Of a stretch of 27,124 nt of DNA, positions 9,031 to 18,100 are shown piece after piece. The notes below the pieces were generated by a model. That model was not told the DNA's origin, made no database searches, and saw only the letters and a list, made by a program, of their open reading frames with translations. The DNA is from Trichinella spiralis. Lineage: Eukaryota > Nematoda > Enoplea > Trichinellida > Trichinellidae. The stretch covers positions 18,891,913-18,919,036 of the forward strand of contig CM012953.1 of the NCBI GenBank assembly GCA_000181795.3, in the 5' to 3' direction. Numbering within the stretch: position 1 is the first letter of the stretch; each line of letters opens with the position of its first letter. Both the position numbers and the translations under genes were made by a program.

Positions 9031-10572
9031 TTATCTTGTCTGGTTGCACATAATTACAAGCATTTTTTTCAAGTTATCTGGTGTTAAGCTATATCGTCTG
9101 TCCGAAAGAATATACTTTAACTGCGAGAAACTTCTTTCTACCTCAGCTGAGGTCACTGGTGCATACCTGAAGCAAACCGCAGACTCAATATTCATTCCAA
9201 TAACTTGTGCATTGGAATTTCCTTTTAAGACTTCCGCTATACTTTTTATTTCTTTAAGGTCTTTGTTAGCTGAAATCACTTTATCGCATTTACTTTTTAT
9301 GTCTTCACCTACTATGCCCGGAATTTTATGAATATTATCGATTACTTCGTCGAAAGCTTGCAACCTATCCACTAGTGTTTCGCTTCGTTTCTCAAGATAT
9401 GTGATGGCTGGTACAAAATTTGTAAAATTAGAGGTAATAAATATGAGATCACAGCGGAGAGACTCTTTTTGCATGATTTCATGTACTATTTTCACTGCCG
9501 TAGATTCTTCTTCTTCAAAACAGCTAATGATTTCTTGTATCTTTTTAAAATTCGCCGCGTAGTAGAAAACAGCAGAGAGCCATGTACCCCACCTAGTCAA
9601 AACGGGCTGAGGAGGTAGCGGAATCTCAGGTGCTATTTCTTTGAACAACTGTACACGTGACGGTGCTTTGAGGAAAACTTTTTTCATATTGGAAATTAGG
9701 CGATCAACATCTGGAAACAAGCAGCGTATGTGTTCGGCAATTCTATGCAGTCCATGGGCTAAGCATGTCAAATGCAACATATTGGGAAATAAAACTTTAA
9801 GAGCACCAGCAGCTTTTTTCATATACGGTGCTGCATCAGTGACAAACAGAAGAACATTTTCATGTCTTATGCCTTCTGGCCACAATACAGCAAGTGAAGA
9901 TGTAAAGAGCTGAGCAATTGTTGAACTGTTTGATTTTTCTAATACTTCTGATGTCAACAAATATTCCTTTGATGGTTGATCGGCTTCCAGTGTACCGATG
10001 ACCACATTGGCAACAAATCTTCCCACAGGATCGATTGTCTCGTCTATTGAGATCCATATTTTGTTGTATGCGACTTCACGTCTAACTCTATCCATAACAT
10101 TGTTGAAATTGTTGTCAATATAATGTTTTCGCAACGATGATTCACTTGGTATATGTTGCTTTGTGTATTTCTCTAAAAAGCTTCTAAGAGACTTGTTTTC
10201 CAATTTCCATAGTGGAATTCCAGCATCAATGAATGCCATGCATAGTTCTGTCGGAAACTGAGATTTGCTACTGGAATCGGCAACAAACGTATTAAGCAGA
10301 CAAGCTTGCTTACTTTCTGTCTTCATTTTCTCTGTCGCTGATTTGTGTTTAGCCGTTTGCAGATGCTGATAGACAAAATACTTTTTTTCATGATTGATTG
10401 TCTTGCCACACGCTTTACAAAATAGCACGGTGTTATCTGTAGACAGTATATCACTTCCATACTCATTTACCAAATCGATCAGTTTTTTGGAAGGCTTTGA
10501 TTTGACTTTGGGCATTTTGAAGCTAGTGGAAGTAGCAGATCTTGGATAGGAACGACACAGCAAGCGAAGCAA
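9031..10572 (-). CDS. hAT transposase with BED zinc finger, intact ORF
   Basis: Uninterrupted 513-codon frame; the better start is M20 (10515, MPKVKSKPSKK), giving 494 residues. A BED-type finger uses C52, C55, H70 and H76. Residues about 100-160 (LCMAFIDAGIPLWKLENKSL, then IPSESSLRKHY) resemble the vertebrate CGG-binding protein CGGBP1, a protein known to derive from a hAT transposase. The RNase H-like catalytic core shows D177 (SIDETID), D246 (VTDAAPY), the CLAH motif (C270, H273) and TRW at 326-328. I did not assign the catalytic glutamate. The C-terminal hAT dimerisation segment is at about 461-510 (SAEVERSFSQLKYILSDRR). It is somewhat short for the family. It would cut and paste the element in the nucleus. 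Confidence 0.92.
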   Translation of the reverse strand: MLRLLCRSYPRSATSTSFKMPKVKSKPSKKLIDLVNEYGSDILSTDNTVLFCKACGKTINHEKKYFVYQHLQTAKHKSATEKMKTESKQACLLNTFVADSSSKSQFPTELCMAFIDAGIPLWKLENKSLRSFLEKYTKQHIPSESSLRKHYIDNNFNNVMDRVRREVAYNKIWISIDETIDPVGRFVANVVIGTLEADQPSKEYLLTSEVLEKSNSSTIAQLFTSSLAVLWPEGIRHENVLLFVTDAAPYMKKAAGALKVLFPNMLHLTCLAHGLHRIAEHIRCLFPDVDRLISNMKKVFLKAPSRVQLFKEIAPEIPLPPQPVLTRWGTWLSAVFYYAANFKKIQEIISCFEEEESTAVKIVHEIMQKESLRCDLIFITSNFTNFVPAITYLEKRSETLVDRLQAFDEVIDNIHKIPGIVGEDIKSKCDKVISANKDLKEIKSIAEVLKGNSNAQVIGMNIESAVCFRYAPVTSAEVERSFSQLKYILSDRRYSLTPDNLKKMLVIMCNQTR

Positions 10573-10768
10573 GAAGTGAGTGAATGAAAAGTCGACGGAT
10601 TAAGGAAATATAAAATGCACACGCTTGACAGCGCAATTCATTTCAACTATTTAATTTTAACTCTCCCTTTGTATTAAAATCGCCTTTAGCAACATATGTG
10701 ATGTGACGAGAAACGCGAACAATGTTTGTCAAAAGCATATGCGTGAAATCATGCGTAAAATTAAATGA

Positions 10769-11179
10769 AATTGCGAGCTAGCACGTAACGTTAGCATTAG
10801 TGCCATTTGTAAGCTGGTAATTGGAAGTGTTGCCACAACATTCCAGATTTTTCAAACAGATTATTCAGTATTGTGACATGACACCGGAAGTTTACATCAA
10901 ATTTAGATAAATTTCAACAGGCAACAAATTTATTTACAAACAGTCAGAGCAGATTTATATATCAGGAGAAAAATCGGTACTAGACCATTACAGCTAATCA
11001 CAAGAGAAAGATTTGAATCAATGAGCAATTAGACAAGAAAAACCAATAAGACAAAGACTTGACGGCCCAATAAAATAGCGCCGTCAACAACCAATAAGTA
11101 AAAAGTGGGACCGGTCTGAACCATCCCACACACAGAGACTCACTAAACTTCCTCCTTTTCTGGCCTGTCTACTACATAA
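10769..11179. repeat. 411-base gap-flanking repeat, left copy
   Basis: Identical by reading to 11771-12181. This copy ends exactly at the left edge of the N run, and the other starts exactly at its right edge, as expected for two overlapping contig ends that were not merged. Confidence 0.9.
10954..10962 (-). promoter_or_regulatory. TATA-like box upstream of hAT transposase
   Basis: On the minus strand the motif reads TATATAAAT, about 440 bases before the preferred start codon. Upstream of it, between 11041 and 11097, are three CCAAT motifs and the inverted repeat TTGACGGC/GCCGTCAA. Together they look like a transposase promoter, although a small solo LTR in the same place cannot be excluded. 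The same motif recurs in the duplicated copy at 11956-11964. Confidence 0.35.
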
Positions 11180-11770
11180 NNNNNNNNNNNNNNNNNNNNN
11201 NNNNNNNNNNNNNNNNNNNNNNNNNNNNNNNNNNNNNNNNNNNNNNNNNNNNNNNNNNNNNNNNNNNNNNNNNNNNNNNNNNNNNNNNNNNNNNNNNNNN
11301 NNNNNNNNNNNNNNNNNNNNNNNNNNNNNNNNNNNNNNNNNNNNNNNNNNNNNNNNNNNNNNNNNNNNNNNNNNNNNNNNNNNNNNNNNNNNNNNNNNNN
11401 NNNNNNNNNNNNNNNNNNNNNNNNNNNNNNNNNNNNNNNNNNNNNNNNNNNNNNNNNNNNNNNNNNNNNNNNNNNNNNNNNNNNNNNNNNNNNNNNNNNN
11501 NNNNNNNNNNNNNNNNNNNNNNNNNNNNNNNNNNNNNNNNNNNNNNNNNNNNNNNNNNNNNNNNNNNNNNNNNNNNNNNNNNNNNNNNNNNNNNNNNNNN
11601 NNNNNNNNNNNNNNNNNNNNNNNNNNNNNNNNNNNNNNNNNNNNNNNNNNNNNNNNNNNNNNNNNNNNNNNNNNNNNNNNNNNNNNNNNNNNNNNNNNNN
11701 NNNNNNNNNNNNNNNNNNNNNNNNNNNNNNNNNNNNNNNNNNNNNNNNNNNNNNNNNNNNNNNNNNNNNN
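11180..11770. other. Assembly gap (591 N)
   Basis: Run of N inside the hAT element. Open frames crossing it are artefacts. See the flanking identical repeats: the gap may be negative in reality. Confidence 0.99.
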
Positions 11771-12181
11771 AATTGCGAGCTAGCACGTAACGTTAGCATT
11801 AGTGCCATTTGTAAGCTGGTAATTGGAAGTGTTGCCACAACATTCCAGATTTTTCAAACAGATTATTCAGTATTGTGACATGACACCGGAAGTTTACATC
11901 AAATTTAGATAAATTTCAACAGGCAACAAATTTATTTACAAACAGTCAGAGCAGATTTATATATCAGGAGAAAAATCGGTACTAGACCATTACAGCTAAT
12001 CACAAGAGAAAGATTTGAATCAATGAGCAATTAGACAAGAAAAACCAATAAGACAAAGACTTGACGGCCCAATAAAATAGCGCCGTCAACAACCAATAAG
12101 TAAAAAGTGGGACCGGTCTGAACCATCCCACACACAGAGACTCACTAAACTTCCTCCTTTTCTGGCCTGTCTACTACATAA
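11771..12181. repeat. 411-base gap-flanking repeat, right copy
   Basis: Matches 10769-11179 base for base as far as I can read. It continues into unique hAT right-end sequence at 12182. Confidence 0.9.
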
Positions 12182-12285
12182 TCTTATCTAACTTGTTTCT
12201 GGAACTCCTTCTCTACTAGATTTCTTCGTCATACATAACACGGGGCAAAGTTGAATTTTGCACTGAATTATAAAAAAAAGCTTTG

Positions 12286-12361
12286 TCATGGAAAAATCAT
12301 CAAAAAAGGCAGAAAAAGGCAATATCATGGAAAAATCATCAAAAAAGGCAGAAAAAGGCAT
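12286..12361. repeat. 39-base tandem repeat in hAT right end
   Basis: Two near-perfect units start at 12286 and 12325, each with TCATGGAAAAATCATC followed by two AGGCA motifs. They are probably subterminal transposase-binding sites; the AGGCA motifs have the same direction as those at the left end. Confidence 0.75.
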
Positions 12362-12383
12362 TTATGGCAAAATCCGGGCTCTA

Positions 12384-12391
12384 GTTATTAC
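12384..12391. repeat. Target-site duplication of hAT (right)
   Basis: GTTATTAC directly after the right terminus, identical to 8852-8859. Confidence 0.95.
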
Positions 12392-12474
12392 TCACTGTTT
12401 GATTGTGAATAAATCGAATCTCAGTCATACCCGCTGTCGTTGATTTTCTATAATTAACCTATACAGTCCACTAC

Positions 12475-13372
12475 AAAAAGATTGTTAGAAATTAGAATTC
12501 ATTTACACATCTAGATACTAGAAATAACTTGTTTACACAAATGCGTAGCAATAACTCCCGGCAAAGCTGTATGAAAAAAGTATAGCAATAAGATAGCAGC
12601 TGACTGAGGAACATCTGCTTCTGTCTATTATAATGGGCAACTTAGAAGAAGTAAACATCGCCAGAGTGTGTGTTGGAAACTCTCAATTCCTGGAATTGGG
12701 GTATATTTAGATAGCAATGAAAATACGTCATTGCGCACAAGAAGCGAGTACATATATGAGAGAAGAAGAGTCTCAACTAATCTACGGAAAATATGCGTTA
12801 GCAAAAGGTATAGCAGTACTGCTGGATGAAGCTGGGAAAGATCAGTGAAGAAAGACCAGTGGAGCAGTACTTTGGAAGAATACCAGCGGAAACATTGCTC
12901 TCCTTTAATGAGATTGTGTGCTATGTTGGCACTGACAAGTCAGCTACGTCCGGAATCACAGAAGTATACGAGTGTAGCAGTACGCCCAGTACAAGTGTGA
13001 TATTAGCAGTATCAGTAAGACGTTGTGAAGACGACCGTGTGCTTGAGCGTTATTGTTGTTTTGAGATCGTTGAGTAAAACTGTTTCTATCTGATTGTCGT
13101 TATTGCTGAAGGCAAAAAATTTGTGTGGACCGATATTTGCTTGGACGCAGTAGTTATCACAATTAACAAAGAACCAGAGAAAGCTTATTCATCACGAGGA
13201 CGAATAAGGCGCGAAGAACTACAGTCAGTATTAGAACCTGATTGTTAGTTATTAAAAGTGCAGTCGTCTTTGCTACAAAGATCTTCAAATTTGAACATAA
13301 AATTTCTTGACAATTATATTACATTATATTATATTATATTATCATATTGCCATTTATTTTTTATTTTAAATA
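12475..13372 (+). mobile_element. Probable interior remnant of an LTR fossil
   Basis: This stretch follows the likely end of the LTR at 12474 and is less AT-rich than the host flanks. A frame at 12826-13077 and further open sequence beyond it show no domain I recognise. With the LTR piece to its left and a matching LTR piece at 14851-15103 to its right, it may be the interior of one element, later split by the Tigger insertion. A TATTA run lies at 13314-13351. It is broken; the family is unknown. Confidence 0.35.
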
Positions 13373-13374
13373 TA
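13373..13374. repeat. TA target-site duplication (left) of Tigger
   Basis: TA immediately before the left inverted repeat; TA also follows the right end at 14829-14830. A TA duplication is typical of the Tc1/mariner superfamily, including pogo/Tigger. Confidence 0.85.
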
Positions 13375-13519
13375 CAGTAGAATCCCGTTAGTACGTTCAT
13401 CTGGGGACCTGAAAAAACAGACGTACTAAGCGGGAAAACGTAGTAAGCGGGAAACATAATCAAGTTATTAAAATCCGTTAATACATTGCGTGCAGTAATT
13501 TTATTCAATTTGTTTTAGT

Positions 13520-13543
13520 AAAAAATTTATCAATAGTAGTTTG
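13520..13543 (-). other. PIP-box coding segment in transposase tail
   Basis: These codons encode QTTIDKFF, which fits Q-x-x-(I/L/M)-x-x-F-F followed by basic residues. PCNA binding through such a motif is known for the Drosophila pogo transposase. Binding here is inferred from the motif alone. Confidence 0.6.
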
Positions 13544-13623
13544 TTTCATGTTTTTTTTCCTAATTCGCAAATAACTGTCTATTTTCGACAACTGATTAAT
13601 AGCGTTCTCATCGACGTTAAAAC

Positions 13624-13673
13624 GAGTTTGCATGATATGTGTTATCCATGAGTTAGAGTTTGCATGATATGTG
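13624..13673. repeat. 18-base direct repeat at Tigger deletion junction
   Basis: GAGTTTGCATGATATGTG occurs at 13624-13641 and at 13656-13673. The pair lies where the transposase frame skips the central catalytic region, as expected from copied filler DNA at a repair junction. Confidence 0.75.
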
Positions 13674-14850
13674 CAAGGAAAGGTCTGAACATTTTTAAAA
13701 CATCGGGGATTTTTTGCTTTATTTGTGACCAGTGGCTTCAGCATCTCTGTTCCAGATTCATTGCAGCACAGCAGGACAGTGAGTCTTTCTTTGCTTAGTT
13801 TGTCGCCACTGCAATTTTCACCTTTAAAAGTAAGAGTTTTGTCCGGCAATATACGGTAAAACAGACGCACCTCGTCAGCACTGAAAACGTCATCAGGGCG
13901 GTAATCATTTAGCAGAACTTGCAACCTGTCCTTCCATGTGTCAACCGTGTACCTGTTCACGCCAGCGGCTTCACCACGTATACTGCGGTACACAAGACCG
14001 TGTCTCTGTCTAAATCTGTTAATCCATCCATTTGATGCTTTGAAATCATTGATTCCCATTATATGTGCTAATTCAGCTGCCTTTGATCGCACAACGGTTC
14101 CATCTACCGGAACGTTCGAGGTTCGCACTTGTTTGAACCATTTTTGTAGCACTTCTTCCAGTTCTGCAAAATTTCCACTCTGAATTCATTTGCGGGTGCT
14201 TGAATTTCCATCATTGCAAGCAGATTCTAAAGTCTTGCGCTTCGCAAGAATCGTGTTTAACGTTGATGAAGGGATTTTCATCATTCGCGCAATGTCGATG
14301 CGCTTCATGTTAGGGTTTTCATCAACCGTTTGAATGATCTGTAGTTTCTGAGCAGTCGTAATTTGGCGCCGTTCTTCTTTCTCCATTTTGAAAACTCTGT
14401 CGCTAGATAATAACGGCAAAATTTCAAATGCAGCTTACCTCGTTTTCACTCACAAACAACCAATTAAACTACGCTACCGCCAGCGCTACCTAGCACAAAC
14501 AACAACAAACATAAAGCGACGGTGGCCTGCAGGCATTCTCCCACGCTTAATCATGTTCAGTACGACTTTATTTGCCATGTGCAATGGCTTTGTTGTATAC
14601 GGTAAAATTATTCGTTCCAATTGTCGTAGTGCATGACAATCAATGCAACAATTACGTCATCAAAGTCCAATCACCATCACAAATCTGAACGTACTAAGCG
14701 GGATTGCCGAGCGTGATAACGGGGATCTCATTATGTACATGTTATATAAATGGAGTCGGGACTTCAGAAAACCAGCGTACAAAGCGGGAAAACGTGCTAA
14801 GCGGGAACGTACTAACGGGATTCTACTGTATTTGTTTGAATAGAGTATGT

Positions 14851-15103
14851 AAGAACCGTGGGAGGGTTCTTTACGCACGCGATGCTCAAGTACAATTTGC
14901 CAGACGTGCGTTCGGCGGGCAAATGAGAGTGGACTGTATGATGTAGATTCTTCTTGGCCAACCAAATACTGGGTAGTCAAGAAGACGGTCGAGTAAGGTA
15001 GAATGCAAGCAGATCAAATCACACAACGAATATACGTTCGCTTTATTCGACTATGAATAATCAGAGGAACGCACTCCGTCGAGAGCAGCGAACGGAGAGT
15101 TTA
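14851..15103 (+). mobile_element. Partial LTR fossil, same family as 7557-7810
   Basis: Starts near TGTAAGAACCGTGGG and follows 7557-7810 with scattered substitutions, then stops near 15103 where the gypsy-type fossil begins. It may be the other terminal repeat of the element whose first repeat lies at 7557-12474. Only the first part is present. Confidence 0.55.
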
Positions 15104-18100
15104 TATATATATGTTACGCTTAATGTTGAAAATTGCCTATTATTGAAATGGACGAATTGACGGAGATGTACTTCCGTCTCGTCCGTATAGCCCCTGAGAG
15201 ACGAGCAGCCCTTCTTCAGTATTATACTGATGATGATGTGCGGGGCGTTATGTGGGCCATGCATGTCCAGGAGACGGACGATTTCGACTGACAGAAATCA
15301 GCCCTGTTTGAAGCTTTCAGACTGCGTATCGGCTCAGAGAGGTTCTCTCTTGAATTTTTCCGGTGTGAACAGCAACGGGCTGAAAGTGTGCGGGTTCATG
15401 TTCGTCACTTGCGCTGGCCGTTCTCGAAAGCAATTCCCGGACTGTGTGCTGCAGCTGACAAGACCCTGCTGCAACAGTTCAAAGCAGGACTTTCCGCAAA
15501 TGCTGTCAAACTGCTGTCTTGGGAAGAGCGCGTTTGGAGAAAGCTCACCATGCTCAAGGGAAGCGTCTCTTCATTCAAAGCAGAGGGTGTCCAGGAAGGC
15601 AAGCATCCAGCCGTCGAGGTCACGGAAGCCACAGCCCCCGCGGTGACAACGGGAAAATAAGTGGGAGAAGAACTGGCGGAAGTGGAGCGGCAGTTAAAGG
15701 AACAAATGCACTGCGGCTGCATGGAGATCGCTCCAGCAGCGGCGACGCCGGCCGGAGAAGAGAGGAAGCAGACGTTGTTGGACGTGCGGTGACCTGGACC
15801 ACATTATCAGGGAGTGCCAAGCTTCCTCCCGCGACGAACGCGCGGGCAAAGTAACTAGTACCGACTGAACCTTTCCCGTCGTCGTCACACGGTCCCCTGT
15901 TATTGAGACACAGATTGTGGAGGGCTCCTTGGGTGGAGTGAATTGCGACATGATCGTAAACACTGGATATGCGGTAGACCTGGCGGACGAAAGGTTCATG
16001 CGGGACGTCCTGTAACCCATGATTTGACTGGAAACAGCCAGCAGGAACGAATTGGAGATCACGAACCAAGCGATGTCACCGAGATTATACTTGGGGGATT
16101 GGTGACCGCTCGGCTCACCGTTTTGTAGGTAAGGGAGCTGTCCCATCAGATTCTGCTTGGGTGGGACTTTATGCGGTACCACGGATGCACCCCGGACCTA
16201 ACGGTGAGCTGTCTGAGAATGCGGCAGGGCAACATCCCATTCTGGAAGTCCCACTCTGTTGCCCTGCTCAGAGCGGAATTCCCGCAGCCTGAGCTTTTGG
16301 CTCACCAACCAGTGCAGGAATCCATGGAGAAAATGCTCCCCAGTGAGTAGGAGTCGAGCGGCAAGCATCGATCAGCACTGGTGGCGATCCTGAGGCAGTT
16401 CTCAGGCATGTTGTCAGACGAGGACCTTAGGCGAACGAGCGTGGTACGTCACGCCATCCACACCGGCGACGCCAAATCAGTAAGGTGCCCCCAAGGCGGA
16501 TCCCCTACTACCAGCGGGCGCAGTTGGAACCCCTCCTGGAGTAAATGCTGCGGCGAGAAGTCGTAGAGCCATCAAGCAGTCCCTGGCATCGCCCATTGTC
16601 CTGGTGAAGATGAAAGACGGATCATGTCAGTTTTGTGTCGACTACGGGCAGTTGTACAACCTCACCCGTAAGGATGCCCACCCGGTTCTGAAGATTGACG
16701 ACACTTTGGATGCGTTGGTAGGTGCACAATGGTTCTCGACCCTGGACCTGGCAAGCAGCTACTTGCAGGTTGAGGTGGAAGAGCAAGATCAGGAGAAGAC
16801 GGCCTTCACCACCCCCTTTGTACTGTACCAGTTCAAAGTAATGCCCTTTGGACTGTGCTACGCGCCGGTCACCTTTCAGAGGCTTATGGAGATAGCTCTG
16901 CGGGTCCTGGTGGGCTCTGACTGCCTGGTATACCTGGACGACGTCATTGTATTTGGCAAGACTGCCGAAGAGCATACGGCAAGACTGCACGAGGTGCTCC
17001 GCCGCCTCTGGGAAGTGGGCCTGAAGGTGAAGCCAGAGAAATGCCGGCTCATGAAGAGGAAGGTGGCATAGTTGAACCACATCATTTCAGAAAAAGGGAT
17101 CGCCACGGACCCAAGCAAAACTTCCCCCGTGCGGGAGTGGACGACACCGACTTGCGCTACGGAGTTGCAGCAGTTCCTAGGGCTGGCGTTGCACTACCGC
17201 AAGTTCGTCAAAGGCTTTGCGAACATCGCCGCCTGTTGGAAAAAGGAGCTGAGTGGGACTGGTCAAAACGTTGTCAGTTCGCCATCGACGCGCTAATGTA
17301 CCACCTGACATCGGCGTCCATCCTCACCTACCCTGACTTCTATTGTTAGTTCACTGTCGATGTGGACGCCAGCTGAGACAGCCTTAGGGCGGGCTGAGCC
17401 AGAGAGAAAAGAAAGCGGAGAGGGTCGTGGCGTACGCGGCCGCACGCTGACCAAAGCAGAGCGTCAGTATTGCGCGTCTCAAAGGGAAATGCTCGATTTG
17501 GTGTGGGCCCTCTGAGAGTTCCGGCCACACCTTTATGGCCAACGATTCCTGGTGCGCACGGACCATAGCTGTGTACGCTGGTTGAGGAATTTTAAGGAAG
17601 CAGAGGGGCAGGTAGCCTGGTGGCTGGAGAGTCTAGCAGAGCTGGACTTCGAAGTGGAACACTGAGTAGGACGCCTGCACGACAACGCCGACGCTTTATC
17701 TCGTGCCAGTTGTACACAGTGTGGGCTGATGGTAGAGGGCAGTGCATGCGCCGTCTGAGCTGCCCAACTCTGACCTGAGGACGTGGCGCAGGGCTTCAGA
17801 GAACAGTTGTTGGCCGCCCAGCAGGCGGATCCAGAGATCCGTCTACTGAAGCAGTGGTTGTGTGGCGCGTGCTGGCTGGTGGAATGCCCCCCGGAGTGTA
17901 GCCGCGACATGCACGTGCTATGGCAGCAGTGTCGCAGTTGATTGGAGGAGGATGTTCTCATCTGGAGATATCACGGCGGACTCATGGCTGAGGAGGGGGC
18001 TAAGAAAGTGCTGATGCCGCAAGCCCTCAAAAATGAAGTCATGTAATCCGTGCACGATAGTCAGTGCGCAGGTCACCTGGACATGCATCGGAAGCTGACA

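Larger units (their letters stand above)
8860..12383 (-). mobile_element. Complete hAT DNA transposon (CGGBP1-like type)
   Basis: The ends are perfect inverted repeats TAGAGCCCGGATTTT (8860-8874, and inverted at 12369-12383), flanked by the 8-base duplication GTTATTAC. Inside the ends are clusters of AGGCA motifs: about six on the left between 8876 and 8975, and four on the right within a 39-base tandem repeat at 12286-12361. One transposase ORF is on the minus strand. The span includes a 591-base N gap flanked by identical 411-base copies. If that is an assembly overlap, the true element is about 2522 bases. It sits inside an LTR fossil. Perfect terminal repeats, identical target duplications and an open ORF point to a fairly young insertion. 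Confidence 0.93.
7557..12474 (+). mobile_element. LTR fossil interrupted by a hAT element
   Basis: 7557-7810 matches 14851-15103 closely, starting from AAGAACC-TGGGAG; the shared parts include GACTGTATGATGTAGATTCT and AAGAAGACGGTCG. Further right are a TATATATAG box near 7932, a TATAAA-rich box near 8735 and, beyond the inserted hAT, an AATAAATCG polyadenylation-type signal near 12405. The likely end is CAGTCCACTACA at 12474. The simplest reading is one LTR of about 1.4 kb that later received the hAT at 8860-12383. It is an old, broken fossil of unknown LTR family, and the exact left border is unclear. Confidence 0.45.
13505..14386 (-). pseudogene. Tigger/pogo transposase, truncated internally
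   Basis: The N-terminal part starts at 14386 (MEKEERRQITTAQKLQIIQT) and carries a psq/CENP-B-type helix-turn-helix. An in-frame TGA at 14186-14188 follows, then the same frame continues with a second CENP-B-type DNA-binding domain (WFKQVRTSNVPVDG..., GWINRFRQRHGL). Next comes the beginning of the DDE domain with the first aspartate in SADEVRLFY, then NSNSWITHIM. There the frame jumps to the C-terminal tail, so the second and third catalytic residues are deleted. The tail ends with QTTIDKFF, a match to the PCNA-interacting (PIP) motif. It cannot be catalytic; an intact relative would be needed to move the element. Confidence 0.9.
13375..14828 (-). mobile_element. Tigger/pogo DNA transposon, internally deleted
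   Basis: Perfect 24-base inverted repeats bound the element: 13375-13398, starting CAGTAGAATCCCGTTAGTAC, and its inverse at 14805-14828, flanked by TA. Copies of a TACTAAGCGGGA-type motif repeat just inside both ends (around 13420-13452 and 14690-14805). At 1454 bases it is much shorter than autonomous Tigger elements, which are about 2.4 kb. The minus-strand transposase lacks the central part of its catalytic domain. It appears to be a non-autonomous deletion derivative. Confidence 0.95.

Noticed and set aside
11143-11838. Open frames spanning the N run on the minus strand
   Set aside because: They consist of unknown residues across the gap and exist only because N cannot encode a stop.
10769-12181. 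Gap-flanking repeats as the two terminal repeats of an inserted LTR element
   Set aside because: The repeat edges coincide exactly with both gap edges rather than with TG...CA ends and target duplications. A contig overlap is simpler, although a small solo LTR inside this region is not fully excluded.
13938-14183. Plus-strand frames across the Tigger and gypsy elements
   Set aside because: They are shadows of the real transposon frames on the other strand or in another frame.
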